This document shows positions 1 through 5,629 of a DNA stretch of 9,768 nucleotides, in pieces; the first letter of the stretch is position 1; the number at the start of each line of letters is the position of its first letter. The notes under the pieces were generated by a model. The model saw only the letters and a list, made by a program, of their open reading frames with translations, did no database searches and had not been told where the DNA came from. Source of the stretch: Candidatus Saccharimonadota bacterium (GTDB lineage Bacteria; Patescibacteriota; Saccharimonadia; Saccharimonadales; UBA4665); the NCBI GenBank assembly GCA_027314795.1, contig DAHVAE010000025.1, positions 1-9,768 on the forward strand, given 5' to 3'. The position numbers were made by a program, and so were the translations under genes.

Positions 1-565
1 GACCATATCTTAGTCTGTTGGCTCTTGTTTTCCTCATACCAGAATCTTGTTCCATTTCTTTTGCAGTCATCAATATTGATGTACCGGCATATAAACCGAC
101 TACTGATTGTACAGATAAGGGTAAACGTCCTTCGTTCGTATATAATATTCTCTTGACTTTTTTCTGGTTTAGTCCAGCCCTTAAAAAATGAATGAGTTTA
201 GCATCTGAATTATTAGTTAAGACATCGGCAGAAGCAACGGCAGCACCTCCTTCAAGTAGTCCAGATGAAGCAGCAAAATAGGCTGTAGCTAAATCTGGAT
301 TTTTCGTTTTCGCTAAGATTGTGGCTGCAATTCCGTAACGTAATGGCTCATTAATAAAAGGCTTGGCTTCTGCGTGCATAATTATCGTTTCTAAGGCTCT
401 TTGCCCTGCAAAAGCAATTTTTTTTAATTGCGGCCTACTCTCATCATTGGGGCTAGAGCCTTTAACAGCTGGAATATCTGCATTAATAATAGTAACTGGG
501 GCTAGAGCCTCAAGTATTAAGTTCTCATTGCTTTCTGGAGTAGACGAATATTTCTCGGTACTCAT
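1..565 (-). CDS. Hypothetical protein, partial (C-terminus outside window)
   Basis: An open frame of 188 codons runs on the minus strand from an ATG at 565 and leaves the window at its left edge. I do not recognise the family. The N-terminal 45 residues are polar and look disordered. Residues about 90-115 and 139-157 are Ala/Gly-rich and moderately hydrophobic, separated by a basic stretch (QKKVKR), so membrane association is possible. It begins 16 bp after the stop of the arginine decarboxylase gene on the same strand, so it is probably the third gene of that operon. I see no Shine-Dalgarno sequence; translation may depend on coupling to the upstream gene. The hydrophobic pattern loosely resembles residues 185-275 of the 382-residue protein two genes upstream, but I could not establish homology by eye. 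That the frame is coding is fairly sure; its function is unknown. Confidence 0.7.
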   Translation of the reverse strand, partial: MSTEKYSSTPESNENLILEALAPVTIINADIPAVKGSSPNDESRPQLKKIAFAGQRALETIIMHAEAKPFINEPLRYGIAATILAKTKNPDLATAYFAASSGLLEGGAAVASADVLTNNSDAKLIHFLRAGLNQKKVKRILYTNEGRLPLSVQSVVGLYAGTSILMTAKEMEQDSGMRKTRANRLRYG

Positions 566-581
566 ATTAAAATTTACAGTT

Positions 582-1061
582 TTATTCCCAGTCGCTTGAT
601 TTATATACAGCCACAACAAGCGCACATACCGGATAATGGGTGCATACAAGACCAACTACGTGCATGTTGATGTTACCAAAATCTACATTCCTTGTGGCCA
701 TTAAGGCTTCAAGGCTCTGTTTAATGTCTCGCCTTACCGCTTCTTCGCTGTTACCTTCATGTTCAACAAACAGGCCTCTTCTAGTCTTCTTATCCTGCAC
801 CCAGCCTATTCCTGCCCATGCTTCAACATTAGGAGTATCTACACGTGTTTCAGCCATAACCACATAAAGCTTGTCTCCCCAGTTACCCGGTACTTTACTT
901 GGCTCACCGTCTTTGCGTATTACAATTTCAGACTTCGGAGGAATAACAGAACTGAGTTTAAGTAAGTTAAAATTCGCTACACCTGCAGCGTTTAGAGATG
1001 AATCGAAGGCTGCAAGCTTAGTAGGACCCGTACCCAGACCTGAGGATATTTGTATTTTCAC
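582..1061 (-). CDS. pdaD: Pyruvoyl-dependent arginine decarboxylase (PvlArgDC)
   Basis: This 159-residue protein should decarboxylate L-arginine to agmatine and CO2 in the cytoplasm, the entry step to polyamines by the agmatine route. It matches the archaeal PdaD family over its whole length. The N-terminal GPTKLAAFD (12-20) and the KLSSVIPP segment (35-42) correspond to the self-cleavage region: the chain is expected to break between Ser37 and Ser38, turning Ser38 into the pyruvoyl cofactor of the large subunit. GLFVEHEG (96-103) holds Glu100, the counterpart of the catalytic Glu109 of Methanocaldococcus jannaschii PdaD. Length is usual for the family. The start is a GTG with AGGAAAGG 6 nt upstream. 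It is the middle gene of a minus-strand operon, 42 bp after the 382-residue protein and 16 bp before the partial gene. No other polyamine gene is visible, so agmatine may be the end product or be exported; that is inference. Confidence 0.9.
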   Translation of the reverse strand: MKIQISSGLGTGPTKLAAFDSSLNAAGVANFNLLKLSSVIPPKSEIVIRKDGEPSKVPGNWGDKLYVVMAETRVDTPNVEAWAGIGWVQDKKTRRGLFVEHEGNSEEAVRRDIKQSLEALMATRNVDFGNINMHVVGLVCTHYPVCALVVAVYKSSDWE

Positions 1062-1067
1062 TTTAAA

Positions 1068-1075
1068 CCTTTCCT
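1068..1075 (-). promoter_or_regulatory. Ribosome binding site of the arginine decarboxylase gene
   Basis: The minus strand reads AGGAAAGG followed by 6 nt (tttaaa) and then GTG. This decides the GTG at 1059-1061 as the start and shows that this genome uses Shine-Dalgarno initiation for some internal operon genes. Confidence 0.65.
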
Positions 1076-1103
1076 AGGTTTTATTTTAGTAAGCAATGAA
1101 TAG

Positions 1104-2252
1104 TTATTGTACATCATATACCTCTTGAATCCTTGGCTGTGGTTGTAGCTCTAATACTTCGGTATCAGTTACCAAATCCTGTGTTTTAGTTCCGGCTTTC
1201 TTTGGTATAGACAAGCTGTCAAAATCCTTAAGAAGCTTTTTTCGATTCGTTAATTGTTTGTAGCCTATTCTGCCCGCTATTAATGCAAGCCAAGTTACTG
1301 GGCTTTTAATTACATCGACAAGGTCATTCGTGTAACCATATAGAAATGGATGTTCAATACCAAAGTTAAGTATCTGTGCTGCGCCACTAGCTATACCGGT
1401 ATTTATGGCGCCAAGAAATGCGACAGCACCTGTTGCAGCAATAGCATCTTTAGCTGCGCTTTTAGTAGCTCTCTCCTTGTTGTTTCTAAAAACCAATGCA
1501 CCTGAGCCATAAAAGAAGGCGTATGACCCTTTACTAACGACTCCTTGGAGCTTCTCGCCCCTGTCTTTTCGAACAATCATCTTATATAAGGAGTCAGTAA
1601 ACTTTGGCATTTGACTAAGTGCATATACAAAACCAGTAGATATAACACCTTCTACACCCAGGGATGCAGCACCATTTGCAAGACCAGTGGCCATTGTACT
1701 TCCATGTGTATGCGTATAGACTCGAGTACCTACCTGGGCTATGTAAGTTTCATGTAGTGGTATGTCAGCAGCTAGGGCTACAGCAGATGTGCCAACCGTA
1801 GCAACGGCAGCTATTTTCTTTACTTTACTAGTTCCTTCAAGGTCCTCCATGCCAGCCCGCCACAAGCTTCTGGTATTACGTCCAAAACTTTTAGCTAATG
1901 CAACGGCGCCGACTTTCTTTGCGGTAGATGGGGTATCTAGTACTTCTTCTATACCCAAAAGTACATTTAGACGACTAGCACATTCTGCTTCTTCAGGTGA
2001 ATCAACCTCTGTTTGCTGTATTTCGTCTCTTGCAGTATCCATGCGACTTTTTAATACATGGCTAGCAATGCCCCTTAGCTTTCTTTCTCCTAGCCCACTT
2101 AAAAAGTCAACTTGTTGATTAGAAATAGCTTCTTCCGAAACAAAATCTTCTGGATAAGTCTTTTGAACTTCTAATACTTTAAGTTCTGTAAGTAAGCCAA
2201 CTAGCTTATCTTCAGTTGTATTAGGTATATAACTTTCTTGTGTTGTAGTCAT
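1104..2252 (-). CDS. Hypothetical membrane-associated protein, 382 aa
   Basis: I do not recognise this protein. Residues 1-110 are charged and probably helical (many Glu/Lys, a cluster of acidic residues at 75-92). From about 146 onward there are several Ala/Gly-rich hydrophobic stretches: about 146-163, 185-211, 238-256, 266-297 and 313-330. These would fit a multi-pass membrane domain with small-residue packing. A basic segment follows (NRKKLLKDF, 336-344) and then a polar C-terminal tail. No signal peptide, catalytic motif or nucleotide-binding loop is evident. It is the first gene of a minus-strand operon with the pyruvoyl-dependent arginine decarboxylase 42 bp downstream, so a role in arginine or agmatine transport or localisation is conceivable but unproven. 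No Shine-Dalgarno is seen before the ATG. The gene lies behind a promoter and an intrinsic-terminator-like hairpin. Coding status is secure from length; function unknown. Confidence 0.8.
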   Translation of the reverse strand: MTTTQESYIPNTTEDKLVGLLTELKVLEVQKTYPEDFVSEEAISNQQVDFLSGLGERKLRGIASHVLKSRMDTARDEIQQTEVDSPEEAECASRLNVLLGIEEVLDTPSTAKKVGAVALAKSFGRNTRSLWRAGMEDLEGTSKVKKIAAVATVGTSAVALAADIPLHETYIAQVGTRVYTHTHGSTMATGLANGAASLGVEGVISTGFVYALSQMPKFTDSLYKMIVRKDRGEKLQGVVSKGSYAFFYGSGALVFRNNKERATKSAAKDAIAATGAVAFLGAINTGIASGAAQILNFGIEHPFLYGYTNDLVDVIKSPVTWLALIAGRIGYKQLTNRKKLLKDFDSLSIPKKAGTKTQDLVTDTEVLELQPQPRIQEVYDVQ

Positions 2253-2289
2253 AATAGCAATTTAGATCTCGTATTTTAGTTATCAAATG

Positions 2290-2337
2290 AAAAAAGCACC
2301 CGTCTGCAGTTATGTCCTACAAAAAACGGATGCTTTT
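2290..2337 (-). terminator. Intrinsic terminator hairpin in the leader of the decarboxylase operon
   Basis: 2292-2303 pairs with 2326-2337 to give a 12-bp stem around a 22-nt loop. Position 2299/2330 is a G-U pair in minus-strand RNA but a C/A mismatch in plus-strand RNA, which points to the minus strand as the functional one. The minus-strand stem is followed directly by six U (2295-2290). It lies only about 38 nt before the ATG at 2252 and downstream of the promoter at 2368-2396, so it would act as an attenuator or end a short RNA, not close a gene. Confidence 0.7.
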
Positions 2338-2367
2338 ATTCTTGTAATGTACTAAAATACAAAGTGA

Positions 2368-2396
2368 ATAATACTATTAAATGCTTAATAAGTCAA
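2368..2396 (-). promoter_or_regulatory. Sigma70-type promoter of the minus-strand decarboxylase operon
   Basis: The minus strand has TTGACT (2396-2391), a 17-nt spacer and TATTAT (2373-2368), each 5/6 to consensus. Transcription would begin near 2361, about 109 nt before the ATG of the 382-residue protein, and run into the hairpin at 2337-2290. It overlaps the upstream region of the divergent response regulator gene, so the two may share control. Confidence 0.7.
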
Positions 2397-2412
2397 GCAT
2401 AAAAGGTATCGG

Positions 2413-2787
2413 ATGAAAAGCAAACTTAAAGTAGCAGTTATCGAGGACGATGTTCCTATTAAAGAACTCTATGAGTTTAAGCTAAAAAAAGAGGGATTTG
2501 AGGTTAGATCAGCTGAAGACGGAGATATAGGTCTAGAGTTAGTTAAAGAATTTAAACCAGATTTAATCTTACTCGATCTACTAATGCCCCATAAGAACGG
2601 TGAGGATATGCTTGAAGAACTTCGTCAGTTTGATTGGGCTAAAGATATTAGAGTTATTATACTAACTAACATATCCAAGGATGAAGCACCATCTAAACTA
2701 AGGCTTTTAAATGTTGATAGGTATATAGTTAAAGCTCACTATACTCCTCAACAAGTTGTAGATATTGCTAAAAAAGTTTTGGCTTAG
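2413..2787 (+). CDS. Stand-alone response regulator receiver-domain protein (copy 1)
   Basis: A single REC domain of 124 residues with no output domain. It carries the acidic pair Asp12-Asp13, the phospho-acceptor Asp55 (in LLDLLMP), the switch Thr85 (in IILTN) and Lys107, so phosphorylation chemistry should be intact. Such CheY-like proteins work by binding a partner protein, for example a motor, pilus or kinase component; here the partner is unknown. It is about 52% identical by hand count to the receiver protein at 3913-4275, so the two are paralogues. No histidine kinase gene is in the window. The ATG is preceded by AAAAGG about 6 nt upstream. It is transcribed divergently from the decarboxylase operon. 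Family assignment is secure; pathway is not. Confidence 0.92.
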   Translation: MKSKLKVAVIEDDVPIKELYEFKLKKEGFEVRSAEDGDIGLELVKEFKPDLILLDLLMPHKNGEDMLEELRQFDWAKDIRVIILTNISKDEAPSKLRLLNVDRYIVKAHYTPQQVVDIAKKVLA

Positions 2788-2810
2788 TGCAGCTATGTCT
2801 GGATTAAAAT

Positions 2811-2839
2811 TTGACAAATATTTATAAATATACTATCAT
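2811..2839 (+). promoter_or_regulatory. Strong promoter, probably leaderless, for the 88-aa protein
   Basis: TTGACA (2811-2816, perfect consensus), a 17-nt spacer and TATCAT (2834-2839, 5/6). The expected start site, near 2846, is within about 2 nt of the ATG at 2848, so the mRNA would be leaderless or nearly so. There is no room for a Shine-Dalgarno sequence. Confidence 0.75.
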
Positions 2840-2847
2840 TTATATCT

Positions 2848-3114
2848 ATGAAAGAAACTTTATTTGGTAATAACGTCTTAAAGCCTATAGCGAGATCTGT
2901 TGGATCATTATTGATAGTAGCAGGCTTATCAGCTGGGTCAGTTGAGATAATCAATCATAATGAAAGTCCTGTAGCAGTAGAAGCCCCAATTTCTACCAGT
3001 GCTAGCACTCAACTAGAGAGCTTGGGTGCAGAAAGTCATTCTATATGCCCTGGTGAGTTTCATGTCTACATAGGAACAGTAGCAACCCCTAGTTTTGATG
3101 AATTGTGCTTTTAG
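2848..3114 (+). CDS. Small secreted or membrane-anchored hypothetical protein, 88 aa
   Basis: An unrecognised 88-residue protein. A basic N-terminal region (Lys12, Arg16) is followed by one hydrophobic segment at about 17-34 (SVGSLLIVAGLSAG and beyond), fitting a signal peptide or an N-terminal anchor with the remainder outside the cell. The exterior part is rich in Ser, Thr, Ala and Glu up to about residue 65 and then has Cys67 and Cys87, which could form one disulfide. Its own consensus promoter ends just before the ATG. It sits between two paralogous response regulators and could belong to the same function, though that rests on position only. No terminator of the usual kind follows directly. 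The strong promoter and clear topology favour a real gene. Confidence 0.65.
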   Translation: MKETLFGNNVLKPIARSVGSLLIVAGLSAGSVEIINHNESPVAVEAPISTSASTQLESLGAESHSICPGEFHVYIGTVATPSFDELCF

Positions 3115-3298
3115 CAACCTACTGGCGATGTAGTTATTGATAACCTACCTTAATTTTATATAACTAAGACGCAATAAAGTTGGTATTTGGATTTAAATTC
3201 AAGATCCATCCATCACGTCTCAATGTATAATACTACATAGTTAGTATTAATCATGACTTTATGCTGCTCAACGACATCAAAAAGGATTCAGCCTTAGA
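3115..3298 (+). other. Non-coding stretch with inverted repeats
   Basis: No convincing gene is seen here. The stretch has a 16-bp near-palindrome at 3187-3202 (TTGGATTTAAATTCAA, one mismatch pair), which lies inside TGGAT...ATCCA (about 3188-3208), itself inside AGACG...CGTCT (about 3169-3220). These nested repeats could be an operator or a folded 3' UTR. A TATAAT box follows at 3226-3231. Two overlapping 14-codon frames start at ATG 3253 and ATG 3261; neither has a Shine-Dalgarno sequence. Confidence 0.4.
3226..3231 (+). promoter_or_regulatory. Possible -10 box for a leader or small RNA
   Basis: A perfect TATAAT, directly preceded by TG. No acceptable -35 box is found 16-18 nt upstream. If active, transcription would start near 3238 and give an RNA of roughly 115 nt ending at the terminator at 3352. 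Confidence 0.4.
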
Positions 3299-3352
3299 CG
3301 GTTAAGGGTTTTAATTAATTGAAAAAGAAGCCCTCAACCGCGGGGCTTTTTT
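3299..3352 (+). terminator. Terminator with overlapping alternative hairpin (attenuator-like)
   Basis: The terminator pairs 3324-3333 with 3343-3352 (GC-rich core AAGCCC/GGGCTT, loop of 9 nt) and ends in a T run at 3347-3352. Its left arm is also part of another long hairpin: 3299-3312 pairs with 3327-3340, 14 positions with one mismatch and two G-U pairs. The two folds cannot coexist, as in transcription attenuators and riboswitch expression platforms. It could instead simply be a terminator for an upstream RNA; the terminator itself is clear. Confidence 0.7.
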
Positions 3353-3403
3353 AATACGAGGAGAAGCTCATTTAAGGAATTAGGTAACATTTAAGTTTTA
3401 AAT

Positions 3404-3430
3404 AAGGAGTTACTTTCAATGCGTGAGTAA
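3404..3430 (+). promoter_or_regulatory. Strong Shine-Dalgarno before a 3-codon frame
   Basis: AAGGAG (3404-3409) lies 9 nt before ATG at 3419, but the frame reads Met-Arg-Glu-stop. Either this is a minimal upstream ORF or, more likely, the original start of the gene that now survives from 3456. Confidence 0.5.
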
Positions 3431-3455
3431 CTAGATCAATCTCAGATAGTTCGTA

Positions 3456-3683
3456 TTGATTTTTTGTAATATTAGCCTTGATTGCCAAGATTTAATAAGC
3501 AGCATTAAACGTGAGAGCAGCTCAGAAGTAGATTATGAATACCAAACTTGGCTACTTAATAATCTTAACAAGCAATATGAATGTTTAGTAAATCAAGGTG
3601 CCGTAATAGTCGGGCTTAATGAGATTTATGTTTTAACAGCGATGGCCATAATGTATGTATTAGGCATAATGTTGATTGTCTAG
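3456..3683 (+). CDS. Small tail-anchored hypothetical protein, possibly a damaged gene
   Basis: A 75-residue frame from a TTG at 3456, unrecognised. The first 55 residues are polar with charged helical stretches (KRESSSEVDYEYQ) and three cysteines (4, 10, 43). The last 18 residues form one hydrophobic segment (YVLTAMAIMYVLGIMLIV), which suggests a tail anchor. The TTG has no ribosome binding site and a stop lies only 7 nt upstream. By contrast, AAGGAG and ATG at 3404-3421 give a good start in another frame that runs through LDQSQIVRIDF up to a run of six T (3460-3465), where a one-base shift would join it to this frame. That ancestor would also need the TAA at 3428 repaired. I therefore think this is a decayed or mis-sequenced gene whose real N-terminus lies upstream. 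A small functional protein cannot be excluded. Confidence 0.4.
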   Translation: MIFCNISLDCQDLISSIKRESSSEVDYEYQTWLLNNLNKQYECLVNQGAVIVGLNEIYVLTAMAIMYVLGIMLIV

Positions 3684-3738
3684 ACGATAATGGTAGATAT
3701 ACAAATAATGTAAGGCTTTGTAGGTTGTTTTGATGGGT

Positions 3739-3767
3739 TTGACATCTTAAAAAGGCCAGATGATACT
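3739..3767 (+). promoter_or_regulatory. Candidate promoter of the second response regulator
   Basis: TTGACA (3739-3744, perfect), a 17-nt spacer and GATACT (3762-3767, 4/6). Transcription would start near 3774, leaving a leader of about 139 nt before the ATG at 3913. The promoter is embedded in an inverted repeat. Confidence 0.5.
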
Positions 3768-3788
3768 TCTGGTCTATACCTTAGATGT
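3742..3788 (+). repeat. Interrupted inverted repeat overlapping a promoter
   Basis: ACATCT (3742-3747) pairs with AGATGT (3783-3788); inside it AAGG pairs with CCTT, and CCAGA pairs with TCTGG around a 7-nt loop. The total is 15 pairs with a bulge on each side. It spans the -10 box at 3762-3767, so it could be an operator or, if transcribed from further upstream, an RNA hairpin. No T run follows, so it is not a terminator. The remainder of 3789-3912 holds another weak repeat (AACCAA...TTGGT) and no gene. Confidence 0.45.
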
Positions 3789-3912
3789 AACCAAGTGGGT
3801 CTTATATATTGGTCTGGGTTGGAGACAAATTCACTATGAAGTAATATAGTTTAAGCCTGCAAAGAAACACGAAGAAATTGTAAAAGGCATTTACTTAAAG
3901 TAGGATTAGTTT

Positions 3913-4275
3913 ATGGCCAAAATTGCGATTATCGAGGATGACCAAGCTATTAGCCAGATGTACAGATTTAAGTTTGAGGCTGAAGACTATCAGGTAGAAA
4001 CAGCTGAAAACGGTAAGATCGGGCTAGAACTAGCTCAGAAGATGAAGCCAGATATTATTTTGCTTGATCTAATGATGCCAGAGATGACTGGTGACCAAAT
4101 GCTAGAAAAGCTTAGAGCTACTTCATGGGGTAAAAACATCAAGGTTATTATCCTAACCAATATGGGCGAACAAGAAATACCAGATACTGTTAAGAAACTA
4201 GGGGTTAGCGGCGTGATACTTAAGGCTGACATGACTCCAAGGCAAGTAGCAGATATTGTTAAGAAGTTACTTTAA
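3913..4275 (+). CDS. Stand-alone response regulator receiver-domain protein (copy 2)
   Basis: A 120-residue REC domain without an output domain. Key residues are present: Asp9-Asp10, phospho-acceptor Asp52 (LLDLMMP), Thr82 (IILTN) and Lys104. It is about 52% identical to the protein at 2413-2787, with the closest agreement in IGLEL, KPD.ILLDL.MP and VIILTN, so it arose by duplication. The ATG has AGGA 7 nt upstream. Its stop codon lies within a perfect 15-nt inverted repeat at 4267-4281 (TTACTTT-A-AAAGTAA), AT-rich and lacking a long T run. murD begins 46 bp downstream but seems to have its own -10 box. As with copy 1, the kinase and the downstream target are not in the window. Confidence 0.92.
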   Translation: MAKIAIIEDDQAISQMYRFKFEAEDYQVETAENGKIGLELAQKMKPDIILLDLMMPEMTGDQMLEKLRATSWGKNIKVIILTNMGEQEIPDTVKKLGVSGVILKADMTPRQVADIVKKLL

Positions 4276-4296
4276 AAGTAAGTTATAGATTAGACG

Positions 4297-4314
4297 GCCA
4301 GAAACTGGCATAAT
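4297..4314 (+). promoter_or_regulatory. Extended -10 promoter and small inverted repeat before murD
   Basis: TGG followed by CATAAT (4306-4314) forms an extended -10 element; no good -35 is seen. The expected start site falls at about the GTG at 4322, so the mRNA would be leaderless. A perfect inverted repeat GCCAG-AAA-CTGGC (4297-4309) overlaps it and could be an operator. Confidence 0.5.
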
Positions 4315-4321
4315 ACAATAA

Positions 4322-5629
4322 GTGAAAATAGCAATCTTAGGCTATGGCCTGCAAGGCCAGTCTGTATACGAATACTATAAAAATAACGAAAACCAGATAA
4401 CTATCTGTGATCAGAGCATTATTAACGATCTGCCTGAAGATGTAGATACTGAGTTTGGCAGTCTATATCTGTCTCGGCTTGATCGTTTTGATTTAATATT
4501 TCGAGGTCCAGGAGTACATCCTAAGGACATAACAGATGCCAATGGTCCTGAGATCCTTAAAAAGGTAACAACTAACTCGAATGAGTTCTTTAAACAGTGT
4601 CCGACTAAAAACATTATTGGTGTTACCGGTACAAAAGGTAAGGGGACAACCTGTACTTTAATTGCTAAGATACTTGAGGCTAGTGGCGCTAGAGTCCATT
4701 TAGGCGGTAATATCGGCATACCGCCGTTGGATTTACTAAGAGAAGATATTAAAGAAGAAGACTGGGTTGTACTTGAACTAGCCAACTTCCAGCTAATTGA
4801 CCTTAAAACTTCACCAAAGATTGCAGTTTGTTTAATTATTGAGCCTGAGCATTTAGATTGGCACCGTGATGTTGACGAGTACTATAACTCCAAAACAGAG
4901 CTATTTAGGCATCAAGGCAATGAGGATATAGCGATCTACTATGGTCCTAATATTAATTCTAAACGGATTGCTTCAACCTCCCCTGGTAAGATGATCCCAT
5001 ACTATGAGCCGCCAGGTGCAATGGTTGCTGGCAGTCATATAGCTATTGATGGCATACCAGTTATTAGGCTGGGTGAGCTCAAGCTACTAGGTCAACATAA
5101 CTGGCAAAATGTTTGCGCAGCCGTAACAGTCGTTTGGCAGATAAACCAAGATGTTGAAGCAATTTCTAGTGTACTTAGAGATTTTAGCGGGCTGCCCTAC
5201 CGCTTAGAGTTTATTAGAGAAGTTAATGGGGTTAAGTACTATAACGATTCGTTTGCTAGCGCGCCAACAGCCACAGTTGCCGCAGTTGAAGCTATAACCA
5301 CTCCAAAAGTCCTCATAGTTGGTGGCAAAGATAGAGGCATAAACTTAGATGGTTTAGTTTCGGCTTTTAAAAACCATATGGAGGACATTAGAAAAATACT
5401 AGTTATTGGCGAAGCAGCCGAGAGAATAAAAACAGATCTGGATAGAGCGAGTTTTAATAATGTCGAGGTTATTAATTCTAAGCGTATGAAAGATATTGTA
5501 GGTAGGACAACTCAACTTGCCCATAAAGGAGACTCTGTTGTTCTCTCCCCTGGTTTTCCAAGTTTTGATATGTTTAAGAACTTTGAAGATCGTGGTCAAA
5601 AGTTTAATGAGGCGGTTAACAGCTTATGA
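4322..5629 (+). CDS. murD: UDP-N-acetylmuramoyl-L-alanine:glutamate ligase (MurD, probably the L-Glu-using MurD2 type)
   Basis: A Mur ligase that adds glutamate to UDP-MurNAc-L-Ala in the cytoplasm using ATP. Visible features in order: Rossmann-like N-terminus ILGYGLQGQS (5-14), ATP-binding GTKGKGTT (103-110), LGGNIG (127-132), LELANFQL (151-158, MurD signature LELSSFQL), EPEHLDWH (174-181) with Lys191 as the likely carbamylated lysine, GQHNWQN (257-263), YNDSFASAPTAT (307-318, where classical MurD has NDSKATN), GGKDRG (334-339) and SPGFPSFDMFKNFEDRG (409-425). Its 435 residues are normal for MurD. It overlaps murL by 4 bp (ATGA). MurL acts on UDP-MurNAc-L-Ala-L-Glu, so this ligase is predicted to take L-Glu, as shown for Xanthomonas MurD2. 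The D-/L-Glu preference is inferred from context, not from residues I can prove. Start is GTG, apparently leaderless. Confidence 0.9.
   Translation: MKIAILGYGLQGQSVYEYYKNNENQITICDQSIINDLPEDVDTEFGSLYLSRLDRFDLIFRGPGVHPKDITDANGPEILKKVTTNSNEFFKQCPTKNIIGVTGTKGKGTTCTLIAKILEASGARVHLGGNIGIPPLDLLREDIKEEDWVVLELANFQLIDLKTSPKIAVCLIIEPEHLDWHRDVDEYYNSKTELFRHQGNEDIAIYYGPNINSKRIASTSPGKMIPYYEPPGAMVAGSHIAIDGIPVIRLGELKLLGQHNWQNVCAAVTVVWQINQDVEAISSVLRDFSGLPYRLEFIREVNGVKYYNDSFASAPTATVAAVEAITTPKVLIVGGKDRGINLDGLVSAFKNHMEDIRKILVIGEAAERIKTDLDRASFNNVEVINSKRMKDIVGRTTQLAHKGDSVVLSPGFPSFDMFKNFEDRGQKFNEAVNSL

Noticed and set aside
363..599. Plus-strand frame of 78 codons
   Set aside because: It lies opposite the partial minus-strand gene and the end of the decarboxylase gene; composition is unlike the neighbours and there is no start signal.
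640..1077. Three overlapping plus-strand frames
   Set aside because: All are antisense to the well-supported arginine decarboxylase gene.
1762..2118. Plus-strand frame of 118 codons
   Set aside because: Antisense to the 382-residue protein, Ser/Ala/Thr-rich without any motif.
2341..2364. TTGTA...TACAA inverted repeat as an operator for the first response regulator
   Set aside because: Only 5 bp per arm in AT-rich DNA; it may be chance or part of the minus-strand leader RNA.
3742..3788. Inverted repeat as an intrinsic terminator
   Set aside because: No T run follows the stem, and a promoter lies inside it.
4411..4785. Minus-strand frame of 124 codons
   Set aside because: Fully antisense to murD, whose motifs are unmistakable.
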